Positions 26,836 through 34,647 of a DNA stretch of 64,000 bases are shown here, one piece after another (position 1 is the stretch's first letter; every line of letters starts with the position of its first letter). The position numbers and the translations under genes were made by a program. The stretch is from Fundidesulfovibrio agrisoli (lineage in GTDB: Bacteria > Desulfobacterota > Desulfovibrionia > Desulfovibrionales > Desulfovibrionaceae): positions 124,001 to 188,000 of the forward strand of contig NZ_JAKZKX010000004.1 in assembly GCF_022808715.1 (NCBI RefSeq), given 5' to 3'. Under the pieces are notes generated by a model, which was given only the letters and a program-made list of their open reading frames with translations, did not search any database and was not told where the DNA came from.

Positions 26836-27213
26836 CGTGTTTCCCCGCTTAAGCAGCGGACGGGACTGCCGCTTCCGGGGAGTCTCGCCGCGATGACAAA
26901 TTATTTCAGATAGATAGTGTGAGGCAGCCGACCGGAGCCGGCGGCGCGACACTAACAGGTTGCCTGGAGGGGTCAAGCGGCTGCGGGCCGCAAGCCCTGG
27001 GTGGTCGCAAAAGCACAGTGATGTAAGCTGGTTGGCCGCTCGCATTGATTTCAGGACCATTTTGTTGTATCGGACGTCCGGGGAAGACACCTCGGACGTC
27101 GCCCAAGGCTGTATCGGGTCCAACCTGGTCCGGCATTTGCATATGAAGCGGCGAGCCTGCGCCGTCCCCGAGTTCCTGGGGCGGCAGCGGGTACCGCAAC
27201 GGAGTATTGGACC
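26836..27213. promoter_or_regulatory. Divergent intergenic region with paired palindromic sites
   Basis: The word CGGACGTC occurs at 27071-27078 and 27093-27100, exactly 22 bp apart (two helix turns); the first copy is extended into the perfect palindrome CGGACGTCCG (27071-27080). Together they also form an 8-bp hairpin. They lie about 115-145 bases before the deacetylase ATG, a plausible operator position. Nothing else stands out in this stretch. Confidence 0.4.
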
Positions 27214-28278
27214 ATGCAACGACGTAAATTCCTCGGTGCGCTCGCCGGGCTGACCGCCGCGCTCGGAACCGGCCTCGCACCCGGCGCCATCACCGCGCCC
27301 TCCGCCCAAGCGGCGGAGTCCCGTCTCCCAAAAGGAATGATGACCTTCACCTTCGACGACGGCATCGTGACCAACTACACCAAAGCCTTCCCCATTCTGC
27401 GCAAGCGCAACCAGCTTGCCACGGTGGGCATCGTGGCCAGCAGGGTCACATCGGGCAACAACGACTACATGGACATCTCCCAGGTGCGGGAGCTGCAGGA
27501 GGCAGGCTGGGAAGTGGCCTCCCACAGCCTCACCCACACCCGCCCCATCTCCATCCCCAGGACCTACGCCCAGGAGCGGATCCAGGGCTGGCACCTGGAC
27601 GCCAAGCGGGTGGACCACTACCAGGCCCAGTACGAATACGACCTCATCTCCGGGATCTATCAGGACGAGATGCCCCTGACGCCGGTGGAAAGCGCGGACC
27701 AGGTGGACGCCAACAAAGGCTCCTACTGGTACGACAGGACCATCGCCGAACTCCACGTGCACCCCTACCGCGCCCTGCCGGCCCAGTCGCTGGACATCCG
27801 CGCGGGCTCCTACCAGCGCGAGCTGGAGCAGTCCCGGCAGATCCTGCGCGAGGCGGGCTTCAACGTGGACACCTTCATCGCCCCCTACAACTACTGGACC
27901 GACGACGTGGAGGCCATGAGCGTGGACTACTACGCCAGGGCCTGCACCGGGCGCGACTCCGACAACCGCCCGGCCACCTTCGATCCCTACGCCATCAAGC
28001 GCTTCATGGTGCACGAGCACGACACTATGCAGTCGCTCAGCCACATCATCAGGGACCACTGCCTGCAGTACGGCGGGTGGGTGGTGCTGTGCTTCCACGG
28101 CGTGGGCGAGTCGCTCGGCTGGGAGCCCTATTCCCCGGAAAACCTCGATGCGCTCTGCCAGTGGATCAACTCCGAGGGCATCCCCGTGGTCACGGTGCGC
28201 GAAGGCGCCCGGATCATGCAGGAGCTCCAGCGCAAGAGCGGGCAACGCATCAAAACGGTGAGCAAGAAGGATTCCTAA
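27214..28278 (+). CDS. Tat-exported polysaccharide deacetylase (NodB domain)
   Basis: A 354-residue protein. It begins MQRRKFLGALAGLTAALG, a twin-arginine signal, cleaved near residue 34. The NodB domain starts MMTFTFDDG (catalytic Asp and metal Asp) and continues with VASHSLTH (HxxxH, metal His pair). A ~90-residue insertion follows before the barrel resumes (FIAPYNYW). It removes N- or O-acetyl groups from a surface glycan in the periplasm. Tat export of a NodB protein is less common and suggests folding or metal loading before export. The next glycosyltransferase starts five bases on. Confidence 0.85.
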   Translation: MQRRKFLGALAGLTAALGTGLAPGAITAPSAQAAESRLPKGMMTFTFDDGIVTNYTKAFPILRKRNQLATVGIVASRVTSGNNDYMDISQVRELQEAGWEVASHSLTHTRPISIPRTYAQERIQGWHLDAKRVDHYQAQYEYDLISGIYQDEMPLTPVESADQVDANKGSYWYDRTIAELHVHPYRALPAQSLDIRAGSYQRELEQSRQILREAGFNVDTFIAPYNYWTDDVEAMSVDYYARACTGRDSDNRPATFDPYAIKRFMVHEHDTMQSLSHIIRDHCLQYGGWVVLCFHGVGESLGWEPYSPENLDALCQWINSEGIPVVTVREGARIMQELQRKSGQRIKTVSKKDS

Positions 28279-28282
28279 GAGG

Positions 28283-29443
28283 ATGCGCAAACTCAAGGTG
28301 GTGGTCGGCGGTTATGCTGTCGGGTTTCCCCTCGGCGGCCAGGTGTGGATGCTCATGCACATGCTCAAGGGGCTCAGCCGCCTGGGGCATGAGGTCATCT
28401 TCCTGGAAGACACGGCCGAGTGGGCGCTGCCCTTCGACCCCAACCGGGGTTACGCCTCGGCCGAATCCAGCCACGGGCGCAAGGTTCTCGCCGAGGCCAT
28501 GGAGGCCATCGGCCTGGGCGGGCGCTGGGCCTACAACTCCATCTTCGAGAACACGCTCTGGGGCATGGAGCGCGGAGACCTCGAGAGCTTCTGCTCCAGC
28601 GCGGACCTGTTCCTGAACGTCTCCGGCGTCATCCCCCTGCGCGATGCCTACATGAAGGCGAAGGTGCGGGCCATCATCGACACGGACCCCATCTTCACCC
28701 AATCCAAGATCGCGGGCGACGACTGGACCAGGGACTACTACAAGCGCCACGACGTCTTCTTCACCGTGGGTTGCAACATCCCCACCGGCTCCACCGGCGT
28801 CGACCTCGCGGGCATCGACTATGTGCCCCTGTGCGTGCCCGTGGTGCTGGACATGTGGCCCATGCGCGACACCCCGGGCCAGGCCTTCACCACCATCGGC
28901 AGTTGGGACGCCCAGGGCCGCGACATCGTGCACGAGGGCAAGCGGCTCTCATGGCGCAAGTGCGAGAAGTACGAGCGCATCATCGACCTGCCCGGCACGC
29001 TCCCCGGCGTGGTGCTCGACCTGACAATGAGCGGCATGAAGGAGGACGCCCGGCGCTTCGCTGAACACGGCTGGAACGTGCGCGACGCCCTGCTGCTCTC
29101 CAAGGACATCTGGGCCTATCACGACTACATCCTCGACTCGAAGGGCGAGTTCACAGTGGCCAAGGAGCAGAACATCCAGCTGAAATCCGGCTGGTTCTCG
29201 GACCGCTCCGCCACCTACCTGGCCGCCGGGCGCCCCGTCATCGTTGAGGATACCGGCTTCGGCACCTACCTGCCCGTGGGCGAGGGGCTGGTGACCTTCG
29301 ACGGCGTGGACAACGCCAAGGCCGCCATCGAGAACGTGCTGGCCGACTACCCGCGCCACCGCGCGGGCGCGAGGCGCATCGCCGAGGAGTTCTTCGATTC
29401 CGACAAGGTGCTCACCGGGTTGCTCGCCGCCTGCGGCTTCTGA
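28283..29443 (+). CDS. Putative glycosyltransferase (GT-B)
   Basis: A 386-residue cytoplasmic protein. Residues 1-40 (VVGGYAVGFPLGGQVWMLMHMLKGL) look like the first Rossmann half of a GT-B fold, and near residue 310 is SGWFSDRSATYLAAGRPVIV followed by EDTGFGTYLPVGEGL, a conserved donor-side segment of a glycosyltransferase subgroup. Specificity is unknown. It lies four bases after the deacetylase stop and ends with a strong terminator, so the two genes form a short operon. Confidence 0.65.
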   Translation: MRKLKVVVGGYAVGFPLGGQVWMLMHMLKGLSRLGHEVIFLEDTAEWALPFDPNRGYASAESSHGRKVLAEAMEAIGLGGRWAYNSIFENTLWGMERGDLESFCSSADLFLNVSGVIPLRDAYMKAKVRAIIDTDPIFTQSKIAGDDWTRDYYKRHDVFFTVGCNIPTGSTGVDLAGIDYVPLCVPVVLDMWPMRDTPGQAFTTIGSWDAQGRDIVHEGKRLSWRKCEKYERIIDLPGTLPGVVLDLTMSGMKEDARRFAEHGWNVRDALLLSKDIWAYHDYILDSKGEFTVAKEQNIQLKSGWFSDRSATYLAAGRPVIVEDTGFGTYLPVGEGLVTFDGVDNAKAAIENVLADYPRHRAGARRIAEEFFDSDKVLTGLLAACGF

Positions 29444-29467
29444 TCCCGGACCTCTGAAAACCATCTG

Positions 29468-29498
29468 GCCGCGACGCCCAAGGCGTCGCGGCTTTTTT
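29468..29498 (+). terminator. Rho-independent terminator after the deacetylase/glycosyltransferase operon
   Basis: An 11-bp perfect stem (29468-29478 with 29482-29492, loop CAA) followed by six T (29493-29498). Confidence 0.93.
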
Positions 29499-29531
29499 GT
29501 GGTTTTTCAGGGGGCAGGGCGGTTGCCTCCC

Positions 29532-29563
29532 TGGACAGCCTGGAAATCGGGCTTATATATAAA
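29532..29563 (+). promoter_or_regulatory. Strong sigma-70-type promoter candidate for a non-coding RNA
   Basis: TGGACA (29532-29537) resembles the -35 box, and the AT-rich TATATATAAA run (29554-29563) gives several possible -10 boxes (TATATA at 16- or 18-base spacing). Transcription would start near 29568. Confidence 0.6.
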
Positions 29564-29567
29564 GCGT

Positions 29568-29786
29568 GAGGCCGTCAGCCTCCAACAGGTAACGGAGGGG
29601 TGAGCGAAATAACCAGTTGCTACCATACCAGCGCACAGAGGCGCATTGGAACCGGGAAGCAATAATTCGCACTGATAAGAGCCACACCTGAAGGTAGGTG
29701 AGCATGTCGGCAATCCGACTCCGGCGCTAACAGCTTCCCAGGGAATTTCCGAAAGGGCGACCACAGAATGGCCGCCCTTCTTTTTT
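29568..29786 (+). ncRNA. Free-standing structured RNA, candidate 6S RNA
   Basis: A ~220-base transcript unit bounded by the promoter above and its own terminator, with no credible reading frame. It folds into a 5' hairpin (GAGGC/GCCTC), then a closing stem GGGAAGC (29654-29660) with GCTTCCC (29733-29739) extended by flanking pairs, and inside it the block GGTAGGTGAGCATG (29693-29706) followed by a GTCGG-CAAT-CCGAC hairpin. From memory, E. coli 6S RNA has GGUUGGUGAGCAUG followed by a CUCGG/CCGAG hairpin at the same relative place. The match and stand-alone transcription support 6S; the enclosing stem is shorter than in standard 6S, so identity is uncertain. Confidence 0.5.
29753..29786 (+). 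terminator. Terminator of the candidate 6S-like RNA
   Basis: AAGGGCG (29753-29759) pairs with CGCCCTT (29773-29779), extended by an inner CC/GG pair, and is followed by C and six T (29781-29786). Confidence 0.85.
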
Positions 29787-29893
29787 GCGTCGATGCGGGC
29801 TTGGTCGCTGCCCCGCGGAGGCCGCTGGCTGCTCCCCGGGCGCCATGAGGCCGGGCGATGCGGCGGGGCGCGCACCGCCGCCGGGGAATCCTG

Positions 29894-31309
29894 TTACAAC
29901 CAATGTTTGAACATGATGGAGAAGGACTCCTTGAGGCGTTCGCCCTCGGGCCTCGTTTTCCATGCATCGAGGGTTATCTCGTCGGACTCGCCCAGGTCCT
30001 TCTCGAAGACATCCTGCAAAGCGTCAGCGAAGTCCTTCCCCAGGATGATCGCATTGACCTCATCGTTCTTCAGCAGGCTCAACGTATCAAGGTTGCTCGA
30101 CCCCACGGTGGACAGGACGTTGTCGAAGACGGCCGTCTTGGCATGGAGCATCCTGTCGCGGCGCTCGAACAACTGGACGCCGGCTTCAAGCAAACGTTGA
30201 TAGTAATGCCTGCTGGCGTAGTAGGTCATCTTTGAATCACTGATGTGCGGGAGGAGGATCTTTACATCGACGCCGCGGCTCGCCGCTTCCGTGAGCGCCT
30301 GCAGCATCTGCTTGTCGATCACGAAATACGGCGTGGTGATGTAGATCGAGTTGCTGGCATGGGCGATCGCTGAAATGTACATCAGGTAGATGAGTCTGTT
30401 GTTCTCTCCTGGCAGGCTGCCGATGACCCTGACAAGCGTCTTCCCGGCCAGTTTCATGTTCGGGAAGTAGTTCCTCTCCGGGAGGGCCGGCCCTTCCTCG
30501 CGTTCCCAACTCTGGAGGAACAGTTTCTGGACCTGCGACACGGCCGGTCCCTCGATCTGCAGGTGGGTGTCCCGCCAGGGGCCGCCTTGTCTGCCGTTGC
30601 TGAAGAAGGTGCCGGAGTAGACGTTGCTGATGTTGACCCCGCCGGTGAAGGCGACGGTTCCGTCCACGACGAGGATCTTGCGGTGGTCGCGGTGGGTCGG
30701 CTGCCAGGATCTTCCGGCATGCACCTTCCCCGGACTCATTGGGTTGAATTCCAGCACGAGGATTCCGGCGTCCCTAAGCCGCTGGAAGAACCCAGGAGGC
30801 GTGTTCCTTGAGCCGTAGCTGTCGTACATCAGGTTGACCTGCACCCCTTGGGAGGCCTTGCGCATCAGGGCGTAGGCGAACGTCGCGCCGATCTCGTCGT
30901 TGTCGAGGATGAATGTCTCGAAGTTGATGCTGTCCTTGGCGTTCTCGATGGCCTTGAGCATGGCCGCGTAGGTGGCCTCGCCGTCGATCAGCAGGGTGAC
31001 CTTGTTCCCGGCTTCCAGCGGGATGTCGCTGATGGACTGCATCGACTGGATGTGGCGCTGCAGTATCTCCGTACCGTCGACCTTGTTCTCCATGCTCCTG
31101 ATGATGGCCTTGCTTTGCCTGGGCGGGAGTATCTTTTGATTCTTCTTGATTATCGGCGTGACATCGTCCTCAGGGTCGTCAGCGTGCAGCACCTTGTTGG
31201 CGTCAGGCAGGGAGGCGCATCCGCACGTCGCGGCGACGCACAGGATCAGGCAAATATTGCGGAGATACATACAGGTGGTCGCAAGGGATGCCCTGGTTGC
31301 ACAGATCAT
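29894..31309 (-). CDS. Phospholipase D/cardiolipin synthase-like exported protein
   Basis: A 471-residue protein with two HKD motifs: HRDHRKILVVDG near residue 220 and MLHAKTAVFDN near residue 400, each followed by the expected Gly/Ser-rich strand (FTGGVN, VGSSN). The N-terminus is hydrophobic and ends in ATCGCASL, a possible lipobox, so it may be an envelope lipoprotein rather than the usual membrane-bound cardiolipin synthase. It would move or hydrolyse phosphatidyl groups. The start at 31309 is supported by AGAGGT seven bases upstream. Codon choice looks less GC-biased than in neighbours. Confidence 0.85.
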   Translation of the reverse strand: MICATRASLATTCMYLRNICLILCVAATCGCASLPDANKVLHADDPEDDVTPIIKKNQKILPPRQSKAIIRSMENKVDGTEILQRHIQSMQSISDIPLEAGNKVTLLIDGEATYAAMLKAIENAKDSINFETFILDNDEIGATFAYALMRKASQGVQVNLMYDSYGSRNTPPGFFQRLRDAGILVLEFNPMSPGKVHAGRSWQPTHRDHRKILVVDGTVAFTGGVNISNVYSGTFFSNGRQGGPWRDTHLQIEGPAVSQVQKLFLQSWEREEGPALPERNYFPNMKLAGKTLVRVIGSLPGENNRLIYLMYISAIAHASNSIYITTPYFVIDKQMLQALTEAASRGVDVKILLPHISDSKMTYYASRHYYQRLLEAGVQLFERRDRMLHAKTAVFDNVLSTVGSSNLDTLSLLKNDEVNAIILGKDFADALQDVFEKDLGESDEITLDAWKTRPEGERLKESFSIMFKHWL

Positions 31310-31770
31310 CGACAGTACCTCTGGCCGCCGCCGGCGCGGCGGTGTGCTTGGAAGCTGACTAACCAATTGGAAACTTTGCTGATGATAACAGTTTGATCCA
31401 TACCCGGATATTCAGTTGATTACAACAACCACCCGGGATTTTGCTGCTTCGCGAGTTCAAGCCGTTCCCGGGAAATGAAAGACGGATCTCGTTGGACCGC
31501 GTGGCGGCGCTCCGCTTCCAGGCTGAAAGGGCTTGGCGATGGGGCGCGCTTTCCGGGGATTTGGCTGGTGTGGAGGATGGCTCGGCTTCCAGTCCGACGG
31601 CCGGAGTCGGGTGCACGCGCCCTTGGCCCGGCACGCCTGGCAGATGCGCCTGTTCCCTTCCCGGACCTCGTATTTTCGCGGCGAGGCGGTCCGCCTGGCC
31701 CACGTGGGGTCATTCTCCCCGCTGGGGCCGCCGCGCACCCCATCCCCCACCAGACTCCCGGTGCATGCGA
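31310..31770. other. Intergenic region with no recognisable gene
   Basis: About 460 bases upstream of the phospholipase-D-like gene. Several open frames overlap here but all are Pro/Arg-rich, lack ribosome sites and resemble no protein family. The GC content drops at the phospholipase end, where that gene's promoter must lie. Confidence 0.4.
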
Positions 31771-31817
31771 GTGTAAAAAACGTAATCGGCGTGGTTCATG
31801 AAAGTGAAAAAAACGTA
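31771..31817 (+). promoter_or_regulatory. Pair of direct repeats, candidate activator sites
   Basis: GTGTAAAAAACGTA (31771-31784) and GTGAAAAAAACGTA (31804-31817) match at 13 of 14 bases and are 33 bp apart (three helix turns). A weaker third copy (TGGAAAAAACAT) is at 31832-31843. They lie about 60-110 bp upstream of the sigma-54 site, the usual distance for enhancer-binding proteins. Confidence 0.5.
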
Positions 31818-31878
31818 CTTTCGTATTCGCCTGGAAAAAACATCGGCCAAAATGGCCTGTTCGCGGGAGTTTTGAGTT

Positions 31879-31893
31879 TGGCACGGTTGATGC
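31879..31893 (+). promoter_or_regulatory. Candidate sigma-54 (-24/-12) promoter
   Basis: TGGCACGGTTGATGC has the -24 GG (31880-31881) and -12 GC (31892-31893) separated by exactly ten bases, with the full TGGCAC box. The predicted start near 31905 gives a ~70-base leader for the Lys/Ala/Thr-rich protein gene. Confidence 0.6.
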
Positions 31894-31973
31894 TTTATGC
31901 TGTGCGTTCGTGATTGCGGCTCATAGTGAGCGGCGGCGAACTTAATAACAGTCTACAATCTGGAGTCTGAGTC

Positions 31974-32471
31974 ATGAAACGCATTCTTGCTTGCAGTGTT
32001 GCCTGTGCCATGTTGCTGAGCGCCCCTGTTGTTTTCGCCGCAAACGACGCCGCTGCGCCTGCCGATGCGTCCAAGACGGTGAAGCAGGAGGCCTCCGTGG
32101 AGGCCAAGAAGACCGTGGACGTCAAGCCCGCGACCGCTGCGGAGAAGAAGGCCGCGCTTCCTGTGGAGACCAAGGCCGCCACGCCCGACAAGGCCCCGGC
32201 GAAGACCGAAACCACCAAGGCCGTGGAGACCAAGGCCGAGACTCCGGCCGTCAAGGCTCTGGAGGTCAAGACCGTCAAGGCGGAGCCGGTGAAGGCCCCC
32301 GAGGTCAAGGAGACCACGGCCGCCCCGGTGAAGGCCGAGAAGGCCAAGACCGCCAAGACCATGGAGACCAAGGCCCCCAAGGCCGCGCCTGCCAAGGCCC
32401 CCGAAGCCAAGGCCGAAACCGCCAAGACGGTGAGCGCAGTCCCCGCCGACAAGGCAATCAAGACCAACTAA
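31974..32471 (+). CDS. Exported Lys/Ala/Thr-rich low-complexity protein
   Basis: A 165-residue protein. Signal peptide residues 1-22 (MKRILACSVACAMLLSAPVVFA). The mature 140 residues consist almost entirely of Ala, Lys, Thr, Pro, Glu and Val in irregular repeats of the form A-P-x-K-A or E-T-K-A (for example KAVETKAETPAVKA, KAPEVKETTAAPVKA), with no aromatic residue and no cysteine. It is probably disordered and strongly charged, perhaps binding peptidoglycan, LPS or polyanions in the periplasm. I recognise no family. It has its own sigma-54-type promoter and upstream repeats, and GGAG twelve bases before the ATG. Confidence 0.75.
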   Translation: MKRILACSVACAMLLSAPVVFAANDAAAPADASKTVKQEASVEAKKTVDVKPATAAEKKAALPVETKAATPDKAPAKTETTKAVETKAETPAVKALEVKTVKAEPVKAPEVKETTAAPVKAEKAKTAKTMETKAPKAAPAKAPEAKAETAKTVSAVPADKAIKTN

Positions 32472-32645
32472 CGCCCAAAACCACTGCCGGGCGGGTTCAC
32501 CACGAACCCGCCCGGCGGCGGGAAGGCATAAAGGGAAACGCCGGAGACTCCGATAAGACCGGCAGGAACGGGCGGCAGCCGGGGAGGAACCCCGGCACGC
32601 CGCATGCATTTCCGGGGCAAGCCCGGGTGATCGACGGAGGCAGCC

Positions 32646-32798
32646 ATGAAAGCCGTGAAGCTGCGCAACTACCTGCAACACATACTTAATCCCGCACACG
32701 TCTATTGCCGCCTGCGCGACCTGGGGCTGGGCCGCGTCAAGGCCCGTAGAATGACCAGGGTCTACGCCCGCATCTACTCCCTCACCTGGCTGGCCTGA
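32646..32798 (+). CDS. Small basic protein, 50 residues
   Basis: A very short frame with a strong ribosome site: GGAGG at 32636-32640, five bases before the ATG. The 50-residue product is basic (about 11 Arg/Lys) with aromatic residues and reads like a folded helical peptide (KLRNYLQHILNPAHVYCRLRDL), ending with a hydrophobic stretch SLTWLA. No family is known to me. It lies 175 bases after the Lys/Ala/Thr-rich gene and could be co-transcribed. A small regulatory or DNA-binding protein is possible. Confidence 0.65.
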   Translation: MKAVKLRNYLQHILNPAHVYCRLRDLGLGRVKARRMTRVYARIYSLTWLA

Positions 32799-32941
32799 GC
32801 CCCCTCCCACCCGGGCGGGGGCCGCATCATCCCCTCACCCTTGACCTTCCCCCGCATTGCCTCCAGAATGCGCCCGCACCTGACGCCCCTGCACGGGGCT
32901 TCACGGTTTTTGAGCGCCTTGTGCGATCCCGGAGGATCTTC

Positions 32942-33613
32942 ATGTTTGCCGGCCTTAAGATGCGTAAGGATTTCAGAACGATCAGCTCGCAGGCTGCCCT
33001 TTCCGAGGCGGCCAGAATGTTTGAACGCGAGCGCATTTGGGTGGTGCTCGCCATCGACGAAGGCCGCCTGGTGGGGTATCTGCGCCGCGAGGAAGTCAGC
33101 GCCGCGCTCCCGGCCCAGCCCGCCGGGGCGCGCATCGTCGAGGACAGCTTCCAGGCCCGTCGGCTCACCGTGGCCATGGCCATGCGCAAGAACATCATGC
33201 CCGTGCTCCCCGAGACCGAGATCGAGGCCGCCGCGCGCATCATGCACGACAGCGGCCTGGCCGCGCTCGCGGTGGTGGACGCAAAAGGCGAGATGCTCGG
33301 CTACCTCAATCACGAGGTCATGCTCGAGGTGCTCGTGGACGACATGGGCGGGGCCAAGGGCGGCTGCCGTCTCGTGTTCGAAGCCGAGGATAGGCCCGGC
33401 GTGCTGCACGAGGTCGCGGGAGTGGCCTGCAGGCGCAACGTGAACATCATTTCCACCAGCGTCTTCCGCCACGGGGACCGCAGCATGGTCGTGCTGCGCC
33501 TGGACGGCGGGGACGACGACCGGCAGGTCCGCCGGGAGATAGAGTCCCTGGGCTACAGGCTGGAGAACCCCGGGGACTTCACCTCCGAATGGACGCAGGA
33601 GAACATCCAATGA
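32942..33613 (+). CDS. CBS-pair and ACT domain regulatory protein
   Basis: A 223-residue protein. Residues about 1-130 hold two CBS motifs (TISSQAALSEAARMFERERIWVVLAIDEGRLVGYL and MPVLPETEIEAAARIMHDSGLAALAVVD); residues about 140-210 form an ACT domain (RLVFEAEDRPGVLHEVAGVACRRNVNI). The build fits a sensor of adenine nucleotides and an amino acid. GGAGG precedes the ATG at 32942 and rules out an upstream GTG. It heads a four-gene operon: the next gene overlaps by four bases, and two more follow. Confidence 0.85.
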   Translation: MFAGLKMRKDFRTISSQAALSEAARMFERERIWVVLAIDEGRLVGYLRREEVSAALPAQPAGARIVEDSFQARRLTVAMAMRKNIMPVLPETEIEAAARIMHDSGLAALAVVDAKGEMLGYLNHEVMLEVLVDDMGGAKGGCRLVFEAEDRPGVLHEVAGVACRRNVNIISTSVFRHGDRSMVVLRLDGGDDDRQVRREIESLGYRLENPGDFTSEWTQENIQ

Positions 33614-34074
33614 GACGAGCCATCGCATCGGTCCTGGCCCTGATTCTGGCGGCCGCCCTGGCCCTGCCCGCCCAGGCCGCCATGCGCGACGAACCCAAGG
33701 ACTTCCGGGGGATCCCCTTCGGCAAGCGCTTCAACCCCGGCAACACCTTCGCCTGCGAGATGGACTCGGAGGAAGGCCTGCGCTGCACCCGCGCCGGCGA
33801 CGACAAGCACCTCTGCGGCGTGCCGCTCAAGTCCCTGAGCTACCTGTTCATGTACCACTACCTCTTCACCGTGGACATGGAGGTGGACGGGCAGGAGGGC
33901 TTCGACACGATCGTGAAGGAGCTGACCGCCCGCCACGGCAAGCCCACCCCCCAGAGCGGCGGAACCAGCATGATAACGGGCAGGAACGTGGACATCATGC
34001 TCTATTACGACGCCGCCAGGCACACCGGCGAGATCGGCTACGTGTTCAAGAACCTGCCCTGCCCGGTGGAGTAG
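33610..34074 (+). CDS. Exported small protein of unknown function
   Basis: A 154-residue protein with a signal peptide (MRRAIASVLALILAAALALPAQA). The mature part has four cysteines (FACEMD, LRCTRA, HLCGVP and PCPVE near the end), likely two disulfides, and a compact alpha/beta look (DFRGIPFGKRF, SYLFMYHYLFTVDM). I know no family name. The ATG overlaps the stop of the CBS-ACT gene (ATGA at 33610-33613), so the two are coupled. Confidence 0.7.
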   Translation: MRRAIASVLALILAAALALPAQAAMRDEPKDFRGIPFGKRFNPGNTFACEMDSEEGLRCTRAGDDKHLCGVPLKSLSYLFMYHYLFTVDMEVDGQEGFDTIVKELTARHGKPTPQSGGTSMITGRNVDIMLYYDAARHTGEIGYVFKNLPCPVE

Positions 34075-34080
34075 GCGGCC

Positions 34081-34647
34081 ATGCTCCGGCTGCTCGCGCG
34101 TGACAAACTGCTCTGGGCGGCCGGGGCGCTGATCGCCCTGCTCATCGCCGGAGCCGTGTTGCTCAAGCCTTCCGCCCCGGACATCGGGAGCGATGTCCCG
34201 CTGGCGGGCAGGCAGGCCCAGGCCGAGCCCGGGCAGGACCCGGCCCTGGCGGCGGTGGTCAACGGCACTTTTCCGGCGCTTGACGCCGATTTGACGTTGG
34301 GCAAGGCCTTCGCCGCCTACCGTTGGTTCTCGGGCGAGCCCAAGTGGCTGGCGCGCGGCGCGGCCGGGAGCAGGCTGGTGGGTGTCACGGCCGTGCTTGA
34401 AGTCCCCGCCGCGGCGGCCAGATTGGGCGTGGGCTCCAGCGCGGCGGCGGTGCTCTACGTGGCCGAGTTCGAGGTCTCGCCGGACGGCGCATCCTTCAGG
34501 CCGGTGCTCTCCGCGCTGGAGGTGCGCGACGCCTCCAACAGGCTCCTGACGCGCTTTCCTGACCCGGAGTTCGTGCTCGTTCGCCGGGTGATGCGCGGGC
34601 TGGAGCCCGCCCTGGACCTGCCCGGCCAGCACAGGAAGGCCCCATGA
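34081..34647 (+). CDS. Membrane-anchored protein of unknown function
   Basis: A 188-residue protein. One N-terminal membrane segment (residues 10-28) is followed by a periplasmic domain with Ala/Gly-rich strands (AVLYVAEFEVSPDGASFRPVL) that could be an immunoglobulin-like or lipocalin-like fold. No signature motif is visible. It starts six bases after the previous gene and overlaps the next gene by four bases (34644-34647), so it is in the same coupled operon. Confidence 0.65.
   Translation: MLRLLARDKLLWAAGALIALLIAGAVLLKPSAPDIGSDVPLAGRQAQAEPGQDPALAAVVNGTFPALDADLTLGKAFAAYRWFSGEPKWLARGAAGSRLVGVTAVLEVPAAAARLGVGSSAAAVLYVAEFEVSPDGASFRPVLSALEVRDASNRLLTRFPDPEFVLVRRVMRGLEPALDLPGQHRKAP

Noticed and set aside
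31420-31913. Open frames between the phospholipase-D-like and Lys/Ala/Thr-rich genes
   Set aside because: Pro/Arg/Gly-rich, no ribosome sites, no similarity to known proteins, overlapping on both strands.
31895-32467. Val/Ala/Leu/Ser-rich frame opposite the Lys/Ala/Thr-rich protein
   Set aside because: The hydrophobic content comes from reading the antisense of Lys/Ala/Thr codons; the plus-strand protein has signal peptide, ribosome site and promoter.
31974-32471. CRISPR or tandem-repeat array in the Lys/Ala/Thr-rich gene
   Set aside because: The repetition is irregular codon use for a low-complexity protein; there are no constant spacers or repeats.
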